DNA of 64,000 nucleotides from CAISIP01 sp965278985 (GTDB lineage Bacteria; Pseudomonadota; Gammaproteobacteria; Burkholderiales; Burkholderiaceae_C), in contig OZ257131.1 of NCBI GenBank assembly GCA_965278985.1, positions 2,666,001 to 2,730,000 of the forward strand, in the 5' to 3' direction. The translations under genes were made by a program, and so were the position numbers. Within the stretch, counting starts at the first letter, position 1. Each line of letters begins with the position of its first letter. The notes below the pieces were generated by a model. It had not been told where the DNA came from, made no database searches, and worked only from the letters and a program-made list of their open reading frames with translations. Of the stretch, positions 48,878-56,579 are shown in pieces.

Positions 48878-50354
48878 CCGCCGCCTCCTGCGTGCCACGC
48901 GTCGCGAAGGCCGCAACCGCCTGCGCCACGCAGGCCGTGAGCCGCTTGGCATAAGGCACGTGCAGGAACTCGTTGGGACCATGCGCATTCGCATGCGGCC
49001 CCAGCACCCCGCAGACCATGAACTGCGCCTGCGCAAAGGCCTTCTGCAACATGCCCATCAGCGGGATGGTGCCGCCCTGGCCGATGAATGCGCAGGGTGC
49101 GCCGAAATGCGCCTGGCTCGCCGTATCCAGCGCGCGCCGCAGCCAGGGGGCGAAGGCGGGGGCACACCAGCCGTCCGCTGCCACGGCATCGGGCCGGAAC
49201 TGCACGCGCGATTGGTAGGGCGGTACCTCCTCCAGCACCCGCTGCACTTCGGCCAGCGCGGCGGCGCTGTCCACCAGCGGCGGTAGGCGCAGCGACAGCT
49301 TGAAGGCCGTGCGGGGCCGCAACACGTTGCCCGCGGACTGCAGGGGCGGCAGGCCTTCGGCCCCCGTCACCACCAGGCTGGGGCGCCAGGCGCGGTTGAG
49401 CAATGCGTGCTCGGGGTCGGTGCTGACGGGCAACATGCTCTGCCCCTCCTCCACGTGCCAGCTGAAGCGCTTCCAGGCCTTGTCGCCCAGCACGCGAGCC
49501 GCGTCGCGCGTCTGCGCCAGGCGTTCGGCCGGCACCTCGCAGTGCAGGCTGGCGGGCAGCAGGCGGCCGGTGGCACTGTCTTCCAGCCGGTCCAGCACAT
49601 GGCGCAGGATGCGGAAGCTCGAGGGCACGATGCCACCCGCGTCCCCCGAGTGCGCACCTTCGTCCAGCACCTGCACTTCCAGCGTGCCGGCCACGTAGCC
49701 GCGCAGCGAGGTGCACATCCACAGCTGTTCGTAGCTGCCCGCGCCCGAGTCCAGGCACACCACCAGCCCCACGGGGCCCATGCGAGGGGCCAGCAGGTCC
49801 AGGTAGGGCGGTAGGTCGAAGCTGCCGGACTCCTCGCAGGTCTCGATGATTCCCACACAGCGCGGCAGCGCCACACCTTGTGCGCGCAGGGCCTGCAGCG
49901 CGCCCAGGGCGGAAAACAGCGCATACCCATCGTCGGCACCACCACGTCCATAGAGCCGTGTGCCGTCGTAGACGGGTGTCCAGGGGCCCAGGTCCGAGCG
50001 CCAGCCCTCGAACTCGGGCTGCTTGTCCAGATGGCCGTAGAACACCACGGCGTCGCTGTCTGGCGGAGCCTCGCCCGGCAGCGCAAAGTACAGCAGCGGT
50101 GTGCGGCCGGGCAGCGTGATCACTTCCACCTCCAACCCACGCAGTTGCTGCGCCTGCGCCCAGCCATGCGCCTCCTGCACCACCCGCTGCAGATGGCCAT
50201 GGCGGGCCCAGTCGGCATCGAAAGCCGGGCTCTTGGCGGGCACGCGGATGTAGTCCTGCAGCCGGGGCAGGACATCTGCGTCCCACTGTGCGTCCAGCCG
50301 CTGGAACAGCCGCGCCGGGTCGGCCTGGCGCGGTGGTGCTGCCGCTTCAGGCAT
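48864..50354 (-). CDS. M20-family metallopeptidase
   Basis: A 496-residue zinc peptidase of the dipeptidase/acylase group, which also includes N-carbamoyl-amino-acid hydrolases. Catalytic residues are visible: His108 and Asp110 in FYGHLDKQPE, Asp141 in GGADDGYALF, and Glu174/Glu175 in TCEESGS. The dimerisation domain (about 210-340) is complete. The ATG at 50354 overlaps the DUF917 stop by 8 nt, so the genes are coupled. No signal peptide is seen, so it works in the cytosol, probably on a product of the DUF917 protein or on peptides imported by the OPT transporter. Confidence 0.9.
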   Translation of the reverse strand: MPEAAAPPRQADPARLFQRLDAQWDADVLPRLQDYIRVPAKSPAFDADWARHGHLQRVVQEAHGWAQAQQLRGLEVEVITLPGRTPLLYFALPGEAPPDSDAVVFYGHLDKQPEFEGWRSDLGPWTPVYDGTRLYGRGGADDGYALFSALGALQALRAQGVALPRCVGIIETCEESGSFDLPPYLDLLAPRMGPVGLVVCLDSGAGSYEQLWMCTSLRGYVAGTLEVQVLDEGAHSGDAGGIVPSSFRILRHVLDRLEDSATGRLLPASLHCEVPAERLAQTRDAARVLGDKAWKRFSWHVEEGQSMLPVSTDPEHALLNRAWRPSLVVTGAEGLPPLQSAGNVLRPRTAFKLSLRLPPLVDSAAALAEVQRVLEEVPPYQSRVQFRPDAVAADGWCAPAFAPWLRRALDTASQAHFGAPCAFIGQGGTIPLMGMLQKAFAQAQFMVCGVLGPHANAHGPNEFLHVPYAKRLTACVAQAVAAFATRGTQEAAATSP

Positions 50355-51417
50355 GCGCTGCCTCGCGTGCCTGCGGCGCGAAGGCCTGGCCCAACGAGCG
50401 CTCCAGCGGCTGGTACAGCTCGGGCATGAACATGGTGCGTGACAACAACAACCCGGAGCCTGGCGCCACCACCACGCGGATGCGTGCACCAGTGCGCACG
50501 TGGGCCGAGACCACGGGCTTGCCGTCTTCGCCGAAGGTCATGATGAGGTTCGGGAACTGGCTGGTGCGTTCGCCGCCCTGCTCCAGCAGCATGTACTCGT
50601 TGATGAAACGCAGCGTGGTGCGCCGCGCATCGTCCAGCTCCACCAGGCCCACGTCCAGGCCTTCCTGCTGCTCGCAGCGGTAGGTGCCCACCACGCCTTC
50701 GGCCACCACCTTGCCGCCGAGGTGGCGCACGGCGGCGTCCATGCCACCCTCCAGGTAGGCGCGGCCCAGCGCGATGGCATGGCTGATGGCGCCCGGCGCG
50801 CCATGCTTGCGGGCATACCCAACCGACACCGGGTTGCGCGCCACGGCCACCAGGCCACCGGCTTCCACGGAGGCGCGGCGCACCATCGCCGAGGTGCGCT
50901 CCAGCCGGCCCGACACCACGCCTTCGAGCTGGTGTGCGGTGTCCCCGCCCGCATAGGTCTGCAGCGAGACGTAGCCGGCCTCGGTGTGCAGGCCCAGCGC
51001 GCCCATCACGCTGGACGGGTGGGCGCGGCCATTGCAGGCCAGGTCGATCAGCGGCAGGCCCGTCATCGCCGCATGGAACCAGCCGTTTACCGTGGTCTCG
51101 GCGCCGTTCTCGTTGGTGTGCAGCGCCACCAGCTCCTGGCCGCGCGGCAGCTCGCGGCGCATGAGCTCGATGGTGCGCAGCAGCTGGGCGGGCTGCACGT
51201 GCTGGTCCTTGGCGCCTGGCGCACCGACCAGCGCCACGGTGGCCGTGAGGTCGCTATCCTGGAACTCGTCGGCACTCCAGAGTTCGGGCGTGCCCACCAG
51301 CATGGCCAGGCGCGCGGCGCGCTCACCGGCCTCGATCAGGCCGCCGCCACCACCACCCAGGATGGCACCACCCCAGACACCGGCCTGGACATCGTCATTG
51401 GTCAATTTGCGTTTCAT
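50347..51417 (-). CDS. DUF917-family protein (hydantoinase/thiohydantoin-desulfurase related)
   Basis: A 356-residue protein of the DUF917 family, now linked in domain databases to S-methyl-thiohydantoin desulfurase and more distantly to hydantoinase/oxoprolinase. It has the family glycine-rich N-terminus GGAILGGGGGGLIEAGE (residues 16-30), LVALHTNENGAETTVNGWFH near 91-110 and the HAIALGRAYLEGG segment. The ribosome site GAGGAGTACGAACG supports the ATG at 51417. It sits between the OPT transporter and the M20 peptidase in one minus-strand operon with 44-nt and overlapping joints. Substrate unknown; a cyclic imide or thiohydantoin is inference. Confidence 0.85.
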   Translation of the reverse strand: MKRKLTNDDVQAGVWGGAILGGGGGGLIEAGERAARLAMLVGTPELWSADEFQDSDLTATVALVGAPGAKDQHVQPAQLLRTIELMRRELPRGQELVALHTNENGAETTVNGWFHAAMTGLPLIDLACNGRAHPSSVMGALGLHTEAGYVSLQTYAGGDTAHQLEGVVSGRLERTSAMVRRASVEAGGLVAVARNPVSVGYARKHGAPGAISHAIALGRAYLEGGMDAAVRHLGGKVVAEGVVGTYRCEQQEGLDVGLVELDDARRTTLRFINEYMLLEQGGERTSQFPNLIMTFGEDGKPVVSAHVRTGARIRVVVAPGSGLLLSRTMFMPELYQPLERSLGQAFAPQAREAAHA

Positions 51418-51461
51418 CGTTCGTACTCCTCGAATGGAAAAGGGGGAAGAAAGGAAAGGGC

Positions 51462-53093
51462 CTACTTGCGCAGCGTCTTGAAGGCGCCACTGAAGAAGCT
51501 GTACAGCGCGTCGCCGGCGATCACACCGCCAGCGAAGACTTCGAGTTTTTCGCGCGTGCCGGCGCCCATCAGGCGTGCGGCCAGCAGGCGCAGCACGATG
51601 CCCAATGCCACCATCCAGCCGGCCATGGGGCTGGCGATCAGCAGGCCGGTGGCCAGCAACACGCCCAATTGCTGGCGGGGGCCGCCCACCCATTGCAGAA
51701 GCGCGCCGGGAATGGCCCACAGTGCCAGGTTGCGCGCCGTCTCGCCGGAGATGCCGGCCTTGATGGCCGCCACGTAGGCCGCGTTGATGGGCGCGGTCAT
51801 GTTGTTGGCGAAGTACATCTTGTAGGTCAGCGCCACCACCACGATGGCCACGCCGAAGCCCAGCATGCCGGCGATCATCTGTTCGCGGCGGCCTTCCATC
51901 TCGAAGGCTGGATCGGCGCCCTCGCCGCGCAGCAGGTAGCCGGCCTTGAGGTCGTAGCCCATGTCGGCAAAAGCCGGGCCGGTGGCTGCCGAGAAGCCGG
52001 CCAGCACCACCAGTGCCTCGGGCGGGAAACCCAGCAAGATACCGATCAGCAATGTGATCAGCGCCACGGCGAAGGCCGGGAACCAGCCGGAGTGCATGGC
52101 CGCGATGCCCACGATGAGTTCGTGCACGAAGGCCGCGAAAGCGCCGTAGAGGATGAAGCACACCAGCATGGTGGGCGACATGCCCACGTACACCCCCGTG
52201 CCCGCGGTGAGCAGCAGCATGATGGCGAGGTAGCCCAGTCCGCCGAGGCGCAGCGAGCGGCCCAGACGTCCGGGGTCGGCGTCCGTTCTGCCGCCGGTTG
52301 TCGCGGTCGCCGCTCGGCGCTGTAGCACCACCCGGCCCACCTGCACCAGGGCCACGACGCCCGCGCCGATCATCATGCCGTGCGGCACGTACAGCTTGGC
52401 GATGTCCAGTCCGAAGAGCAAGGCCGAGTAGCCCCGCGTCAGCAGGCCCACACCGAAGGCCAGCATCGCGCCCAGGCTGCCGATCAGCGCCACGCCGAAG
52501 GCGGACATGGGCAGAGCGAAGACAGCGCCAGCCACGCCCACGCCCAGCCCGCCCACCAGGATCCAGGCCTGCTTGCCACCGCTGTCGCCGGCCTTGATGG
52601 CCTCGGCCGCCGCGATGCCCAAAGGCCAGGGGTTCTTCGCGGGGAAGGCCGGCGTGTCGAACATCCGGTACAGCAACCAGGCATCCAGCAGCATCGCCAG
52701 CGCCACACCCGTGAGCATCGGCAGCACCATCTCCGGCATGCCGAAGAGGAACGGGATGCCGATGGGCAGGAACAGGCTGTTGGCCGCGCCGAAGGTGGCC
52801 GAGGAGATGCTGGTCTGCGCCAGGTTCTGCGCATGCACCGAACGCAGGCCGCGGAACATCGTGAGCGGCACGCGCGCCAGCGCCATCGCCGCCAGCGCCC
52901 CCACCAGCGAGGTGCTGGGCGTGATGCCCAGGCTGGCCAGGATCTGGATGCCCACGATGGCGCCGAACACGCTCAGCACGATGGTCAGCAAGAGGTTGAC
53001 GGGTGAGAGTGCGCGCGGATGTGCGGGCTCCGGCGCGGATGCGGACAGATGGGACTCAGGCTCCATACGGGCCGTGGTGCTCGGTGAGGACAT
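51462..53093 (-). CDS. OPT-family oligopeptide transporter
   Basis: A 543-residue inner-membrane protein with about 14 hydrophobic segments and the OPT pattern (NPWPLGIAAAEAIKAGDSGG near the middle, and the repeated helix pairs after it). OPT proteins import oligopeptides and peptide-like metal chelates with protons. The ATG at 53093 is preceded by CTGGAGATCACCCCC; the longer frame to 53138 lacks this. It heads the operon OPT-DUF917-M20, and its promoter region has TATTGAAC repeats. The C-terminus EVFAGGVIAGDALYSFFSGA matches complete members. Confidence 0.88.
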   Translation of the reverse strand: MSSPSTTARMEPESHLSASAPEPAHPRALSPVNLLLTIVLSVFGAIVGIQILASLGITPSTSLVGALAAMALARVPLTMFRGLRSVHAQNLAQTSISSATFGAANSLFLPIGIPFLFGMPEMVLPMLTGVALAMLLDAWLLYRMFDTPAFPAKNPWPLGIAAAEAIKAGDSGGKQAWILVGGLGVGVAGAVFALPMSAFGVALIGSLGAMLAFGVGLLTRGYSALLFGLDIAKLYVPHGMMIGAGVVALVQVGRVVLQRRAATATTGGRTDADPGRLGRSLRLGGLGYLAIMLLLTAGTGVYVGMSPTMLVCFILYGAFAAFVHELIVGIAAMHSGWFPAFAVALITLLIGILLGFPPEALVVLAGFSAATGPAFADMGYDLKAGYLLRGEGADPAFEMEGRREQMIAGMLGFGVAIVVVALTYKMYFANNMTAPINAAYVAAIKAGISGETARNLALWAIPGALLQWVGGPRQQLGVLLATGLLIASPMAGWMVALGIVLRLLAARLMGAGTREKLEVFAGGVIAGDALYSFFSGAFKTLRK

Positions 53094-53184
53094 GGGGGTG
53101 ATCTCCAGGGGTGGAAGGGCGACCGGCGGGTTCGGCATCAGCGCGTCGTGGAGCGCACTTCGCGCGGATGCTGGTTTTCATGAA

Positions 53185-53223
53185 GTTCCATATTATTGAA
53201 CTCATATGCAAATTATTGAACTC
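53185..53223 (-). promoter_or_regulatory. Operator candidate upstream of the OPT operon
   Basis: GTTCCATA-T-TATTGAAC (53185-53201) is a near-perfect 17-bp palindrome. The half TATTGAAC is repeated exactly 20 bp later (53214-53221) within the 12-nt direct repeat ATTATTGAACTC. This AT-rich block lies 92-130 nt before the OPT start. The same half-site recurs near the racemase and AroM promoters, so a common regulator is likely. Confidence 0.6.
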
Positions 53224-53294
53224 GATGATATCGGCCACTTCAGCGCTGTCAAGCGGGGTCCGCCCTAGGACGCTCCGCCCCTGCGTGGCCATCA

Positions 53295-54059
53295 TCAGCG
53301 CGTGGCGGAGGCCTTGGTGACAGGCAGCAGGTCGAATCCGGTGAGCGGCTTTGCGCGCGGCACGGGGTAGGCCAGCGGGCTGTGGAACAGCTGCAGCCGT
53401 AGCAGCGTCGCGGCCCAGCCGACGGCGGTGCGCAGCGGGCTCAGCACCGGAACGGGCAGGCCCCGCGCATGCAACGCCTCCTGCAGTGCGGACGCCAGGC
53501 CCAGGAAGCCGGTGCATCCCAGCACGATGGCGTCGGCACGGTCCTCGCGCACGCTGCGCTCGGAGGCCTGCAGCAGCCGGTCCAGCAACTGCGCGTGGTC
53601 ATGCGCGATCTCGCGCACCGGCGTGTCCACCGTGCGCACGCCGGCCAGTTGCGCATGCAGGCCCGCCAGGCGCGCCCGCGCCTCGATCATGGGCACCACG
53701 CTGTCGAGGATGGTCACGATGCCGAAGCGGTGCCCCAGCGTCGCGGCCGCATGCATCGCGCTCTGGCCCGGGCCGATGACGGGGATGGACACGGCCTCGC
53801 GCAGGGCCTCCAGCCCCGGGTCTGCGAAGCAGTCGATGACAAGGGCCTGCACGCCCTCGGCCTGGGCCTGCAACGCGCGGGCCAGCAGCCCAGGGGCGCA
53901 CAACACTTCGTCGAAGGCGCTCTCGATGGAAGTCGGCCCTTGCAGGATGTTGGCCTGGGAGATGTGCAAGTCCAGGGCGGAGGCCAGGTCCTGCACCTCC
54001 TCCAGCTTGCGTGGGACCGGGGCGACGTGGGGTGTGAGGATGCGGACGTGGAAAGTCAT
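53295..54059 (-). CDS. Hydantoin/aspartate-glutamate racemase family protein
   Basis: A 254-residue racemase-fold protein. Both catalytic cysteines are present: Cys77 in VIDCFADPGLEAL and Cys182 in VLGCTGF, the pattern of HyuE-type hydantoin racemases. It should interconvert stereoisomers of a hydantoin or amino acid by two-base catalysis. The ribosome site TTCAAGGAGATCCC supports the ATG at 54059. It lies 201 nt upstream of the OPT gene on the same strand and is divergent from the IclR regulator across a palindromic region. Confidence 0.9.
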   Translation of the reverse strand: MTFHVRILTPHVAPVPRKLEEVQDLASALDLHISQANILQGPTSIESAFDEVLCAPGLLARALQAQAEGVQALVIDCFADPGLEALREAVSIPVIGPGQSAMHAAATLGHRFGIVTILDSVVPMIEARARLAGLHAQLAGVRTVDTPVREIAHDHAQLLDRLLQASERSVREDRADAIVLGCTGFLGLASALQEALHARGLPVPVLSPLRTAVGWAATLLRLQLFHSPLAYPVPRAKPLTGFDLLPVTKASATR

Positions 54060-54122
54060 GGGATCTCCTTGAAGAGGATGGGGCGGAGGGGAATGCACCG
54101 GTGCGGCGATACTGCCGCAAGA

Positions 54123-54159
54123 GTGCCGTATATTGGAACCAAATCCAATTATTCGGCAC
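54123..54159. promoter_or_regulatory. Nested palindrome between the racemase and IclR genes
   Basis: ATTGGA (54132-54137) and TCCAAT (54144-54149) form a dyad with a 6-nt centre, and GTGCCG (54123-54128) faces CGGCAC (54154-54159) outside it. The two arms match apart from a one-base length difference. IclR regulators typically bind such short palindromes beside their own gene. TATTGGAAC at its left resembles the half-sites upstream of the OPT and AroM genes. Confidence 0.6.
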
Positions 54160-54242
54160 AGATGATCACCATGCCGCCGGGCCTTGTCAATGCGCCACGC
54201 GGTCGGCGTCTATGATCCGGCCAGCCCCACGAAGAGAACCCG

Positions 54243-55016
54243 ATGAGCACGCTTGCCAACGCCATGGATGTCCTGAAGCTGATCACGCGGCTGCGGCGCG
54301 ACATCACCGTCACGGACGTTGCCACCGAACTGAAGCTGCCCAAGAGCTCGGCCTCGCGCACGCTGAGCATGATGGCCACCTACGGCTTCCTGGAGCGCGA
54401 TGCCGTGACACGCGCCTACCGGCCGGGCAGCGTCATCATGGAGGCCTCTTACCACTTCCGCGCCTCACGCAACACCACCTCGATGGTCGAAGAGGCTCTG
54501 CATGCGCTGGTGGGCGAGACGGGTTTCACGGGTTACATCAATGTGCTGGATGGCGCGGACTCGCTGGTCATCCACATGCGGGTGGGCACGGGCTCGCTGC
54601 AGATCTACACCCCCGCCGGCACGCGTGCACCGGCCTATGCCACGGCGCCTGGGCGGGCCCTGATGGCCGGCCTGTCCGATGCCGAGGTCGTGCAACTCAC
54701 GGGCGGGCGGCTGGAGCTGCGCCGCGGCAACGCGCCCCGTACGCGCAAGGACCTGCTGGCCCGCCTGGCGCAGGTGCGGGCGCAGGGCTGGTCGCTGTCG
54801 CGCGACGAATACGTCAGCAACGTCGCGGGCATCGCGGCCGCGGTGATGGACCCGGCCAGCCGCCAGCGTTATGGGTTCGGCATCGCGCTGCCGGTGGAAC
54901 TGGCCACCGACAGTGCGGCGGCCAAGCTGGGCCTGCTGGTGCGCGACGCGGCGCGCACCATCGGCAAGAGCGTGGGCGACCCGTACTGGCTGGCGTTCCA
55001 GGATCCCGCCAGCTGA
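54243..55016 (+). CDS. IclR-family transcription regulator
   Basis: A 257-residue regulator. The N-terminal winged helix reads LANAMDVLKLITRLRRDITV, then LPKSSASRTLSMMATYGFLE. The effector domain follows (about 75-250), with GYINVLDGADSLVIHMRVG, APAYATAPGRALMAGLSDAE and YGFGIALPVELATDS. It lies between divergent racemase and convergent AroM genes and most likely controls the whole locus. IclR proteins can activate or repress; the sequence does not say which. The effector is presumably the substrate of the pathway. Confidence 0.92.
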   Translation: MSTLANAMDVLKLITRLRRDITVTDVATELKLPKSSASRTLSMMATYGFLERDAVTRAYRPGSVIMEASYHFRASRNTTSMVEEALHALVGETGFTGYINVLDGADSLVIHMRVGTGSLQIYTPAGTRAPAYATAPGRALMAGLSDAEVVQLTGGRLELRRGNAPRTRKDLLARLAQVRAQGWSLSRDEYVSNVAGIAAAVMDPASRQRYGFGIALPVELATDSAAAKLGLLVRDAARTIGKSVGDPYWLAFQDPAS

Positions 55017-55050
55017 AGCAACCCCTGCGCTGTCGGCGCGCTTCGACTTC

Positions 55051-55740
55051 TTACAACAGGCTGAGCACCGCGCCCAGCACGGCACCGGATACAAAGACCG
55101 GCACCTTCACCCCCGCTGCCTGCACCGCCTGGCGATGGGCCTCGGTGTAGCCCATGCAATCAAGCACCACCGCCTGGGCCCCCTGCGCCACGAGGCCACG
55201 GACCGCGTCCACCACCTCCTGCAGCGGCCCGTAAGGTGACGCCGCAGCGGCCTGCAGCGCCGTCACATGCGGCGCCCACTTGGCGCGCAACATCTCCACC
55301 TGCTCCGGCAAGGGCGCCAGCAGACCGAGGCATAGAGCACCCACCAGCCCTGCCACCGCACCGGTCACCACCCGATCTGGCTCGACCAGCCAGGCGGCGC
55401 GCGTGCGCAAGTGCGGGAACTGCCCCGTGCACAGCACCACGATCACGTCCACACCCTCCTCTTCCAGCCGGTCGATGCGGCGCTGCAGGCCGCGTCCCAC
55501 GGCCTCGGCGTCCAGCGACACCGTGCTGCCATCGCGCAGGCGGGTGATCAGTGGCAGCGCACCGGGAGCCACGGTGAAGGTTGCCGCAATGGCACCGGCA
55601 TCCAGGCCATCGAGTACCCCCACTTCCTGCACATTGCGCTGCGATGGCAGTGCGCGCAGCACAGCTTCACACAGATCCGGACGGGGCAATTGGCCGATGG
55701 TCAGCAAGGCGATGCGGCGATCGGAGGGTTGGGAACTCAT
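55051..55740 (-). CDS. AroM-family protein (racemase-like fold)
   Basis: A 229-residue member of the AroM family, whose function is unknown although E. coli aroM is controlled with aroL. Two well-placed cysteines, Cys104 in VVLCTGQFPH and Cys195 in VVLDCMGYTEAH, occupy positions like those of Asp/Glu racemases, so a related reaction is plausible. The ATG at 55740 was chosen over TTG at 55749; no strong ribosome site is seen for either. The promoter contains TATGGAAC and TATTGAAC 20 bp apart, the same arrangement as before the OPT operon. It is convergent with the IclR gene. Confidence 0.88.
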   Translation of the reverse strand: MSSQPSDRRIALLTIGQLPRPDLCEAVLRALPSQRNVQEVGVLDGLDAGAIAATFTVAPGALPLITRLRDGSTVSLDAEAVGRGLQRRIDRLEEEGVDVIVVLCTGQFPHLRTRAAWLVEPDRVVTGAVAGLVGALCLGLLAPLPEQVEMLRAKWAPHVTALQAAAASPYGPLQEVVDAVRGLVAQGAQAVVLDCMGYTEAHRQAVQAAGVKVPVFVSGAVLGAVLSLL

Positions 55741-55757
55741 GGTGCGCAATCCCGTTT

Positions 55758-55785
55758 TATGGAACTACTACCAATTATATTGAAC
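55758..55785 (-). promoter_or_regulatory. Operator candidate upstream of the AroM-family gene
   Basis: TATGGAAC (55758-55765) and TATTGAAC (55778-55785) are direct half-sites with a 20-bp period. On the minus strand a TATAAT overlaps the second site, so a protein bound there would compete with polymerase. The spacing equals that of the repeats before the OPT gene. Confidence 0.55.
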
Positions 55786-55837
55786 AACACAATTTATGCC
55801 CACTGACTTGCCCAGGGGAAAGACGCGTACAAAGCAA

Positions 55838-55863
55838 AGGGCGCTGGATCACTCCAGCGCCCT
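55838..55863 (-). terminator. Terminator of the PPVVYG-repeat protein gene
   Basis: A perfect 11-bp stem (55838-55848 with 55853-55863) with a 4-nt loop lies 31 nt after the stop codon and is followed on the minus strand by TTTGCTTTG. It fits a Rho-independent terminator with a moderate T-run. Confidence 0.75.
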
Positions 55864-55893
55864 ACTTGGATCGAAGCTGGTCTGGGACCTGCC

Positions 55894-56367
55894 TCAACGT
55901 CTCCAGCCGTTGTTCTGGCCCGGCCACGGCTGGCGCGGCAACTCCTGGCGCGGTGGCGGGCCACCATGGATGCGCCCCGCGTGGCGTGGCGGCACATAGA
56001 CCACGGGCGGCGGAGCGTAGACCCCGCGGGGCGTTCCGTACACCACCGGCGGAGGCCCATACACCACGGGTGGCGGGCCGTACACGACGGGCGGGGGACC
56101 ATACACCACCGGAGGTGCTCCGTAATAGACCACCGGGGGCTGCGCATACACCGCCGGCGGGTACCCCACGGGTGGGGCGCTGTGGTAATAGATCGGCGCG
56201 GGAGCAACCACCACCGGAGCGGGATCCGACCAGCCGAACTGGGTACCGGACGAGATCCCGATGGACCACTGCACGTCACGGGCCTGTGCGGCGCTTCCAA
56301 GCATCAGCAGGGTTACGGACAAGACGCCCGCGAAAGCGAGGCGTGAAGGGGTAAAGGGCAATGGCAT
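55894..56367 (-). CDS. Secreted proline-rich repeat protein
   Basis: A 157-residue protein of unknown role. A signal peptide (about 1-29, ending GSAAQA) is followed by a short unique part and then about seven copies of a PPVVYG(P/A)P heptad (residues 64-127, DNA 55987-56178). The C-terminus is Pro/Gln/Arg-rich and ends NNGWRR. There are no cysteines. Such Pro-Tyr repeats suggest an extended, surface-exposed or wall-associated chain. AGGAGACCCTC gives a good ribosome site. It has its own terminator and is a single-gene unit between aroM and glnS. Confidence 0.8.
   Translation of the reverse strand: MPLPFTPSRLAFAGVLSVTLLMLGSAAQARDVQWSIGISSGTQFGWSDPAPVVVAPAPIYYHSAPPVGYPPAVYAQPPVVYYGAPPVVYGPPPVVYGPPPVVYGPPPVVYGTPRGVYAPPPVVYVPPRHAGRIHGGPPPRQELPRQPWPGQNNGWRR
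55987..56178 (-). repeat. Tandem 21-bp coding repeat (PPVVYGP)
   Basis: The DNA encoding the PPVVYG heptads is a run of imperfect 21-bp units. The central three units are nearly identical, which suggests recent copy-number change by slippage or unequal exchange. The number of units could vary between strains. Confidence 0.75.
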
Positions 56368-56579
56368 GAGGGTCTCCTGCGTGTACGGTACGTGCCGAGG
56401 GGCGCGCACCGCCGGTGTCTGAGTGTGCACCATACGTCCATCGTGTGCCAGCATCGCTGCTCCACGGCAAACCGGAATGGCGAGAGAAAGTCCCGAAGAT
56501 GGCGCCTCTCTCGAACCTGCCGTGGCCTGTGGTACCCGCGATGACCAGCGCGGAAACCACCTCCTCCTAGAATCCCCGC

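Noticed and set aside
55987..56178. CRISPR-like repeat array
   Set aside because: The 21-bp units are tandem with no unique spacers and lie in frame in a signal-peptide-bearing protein with a good ribosome site.
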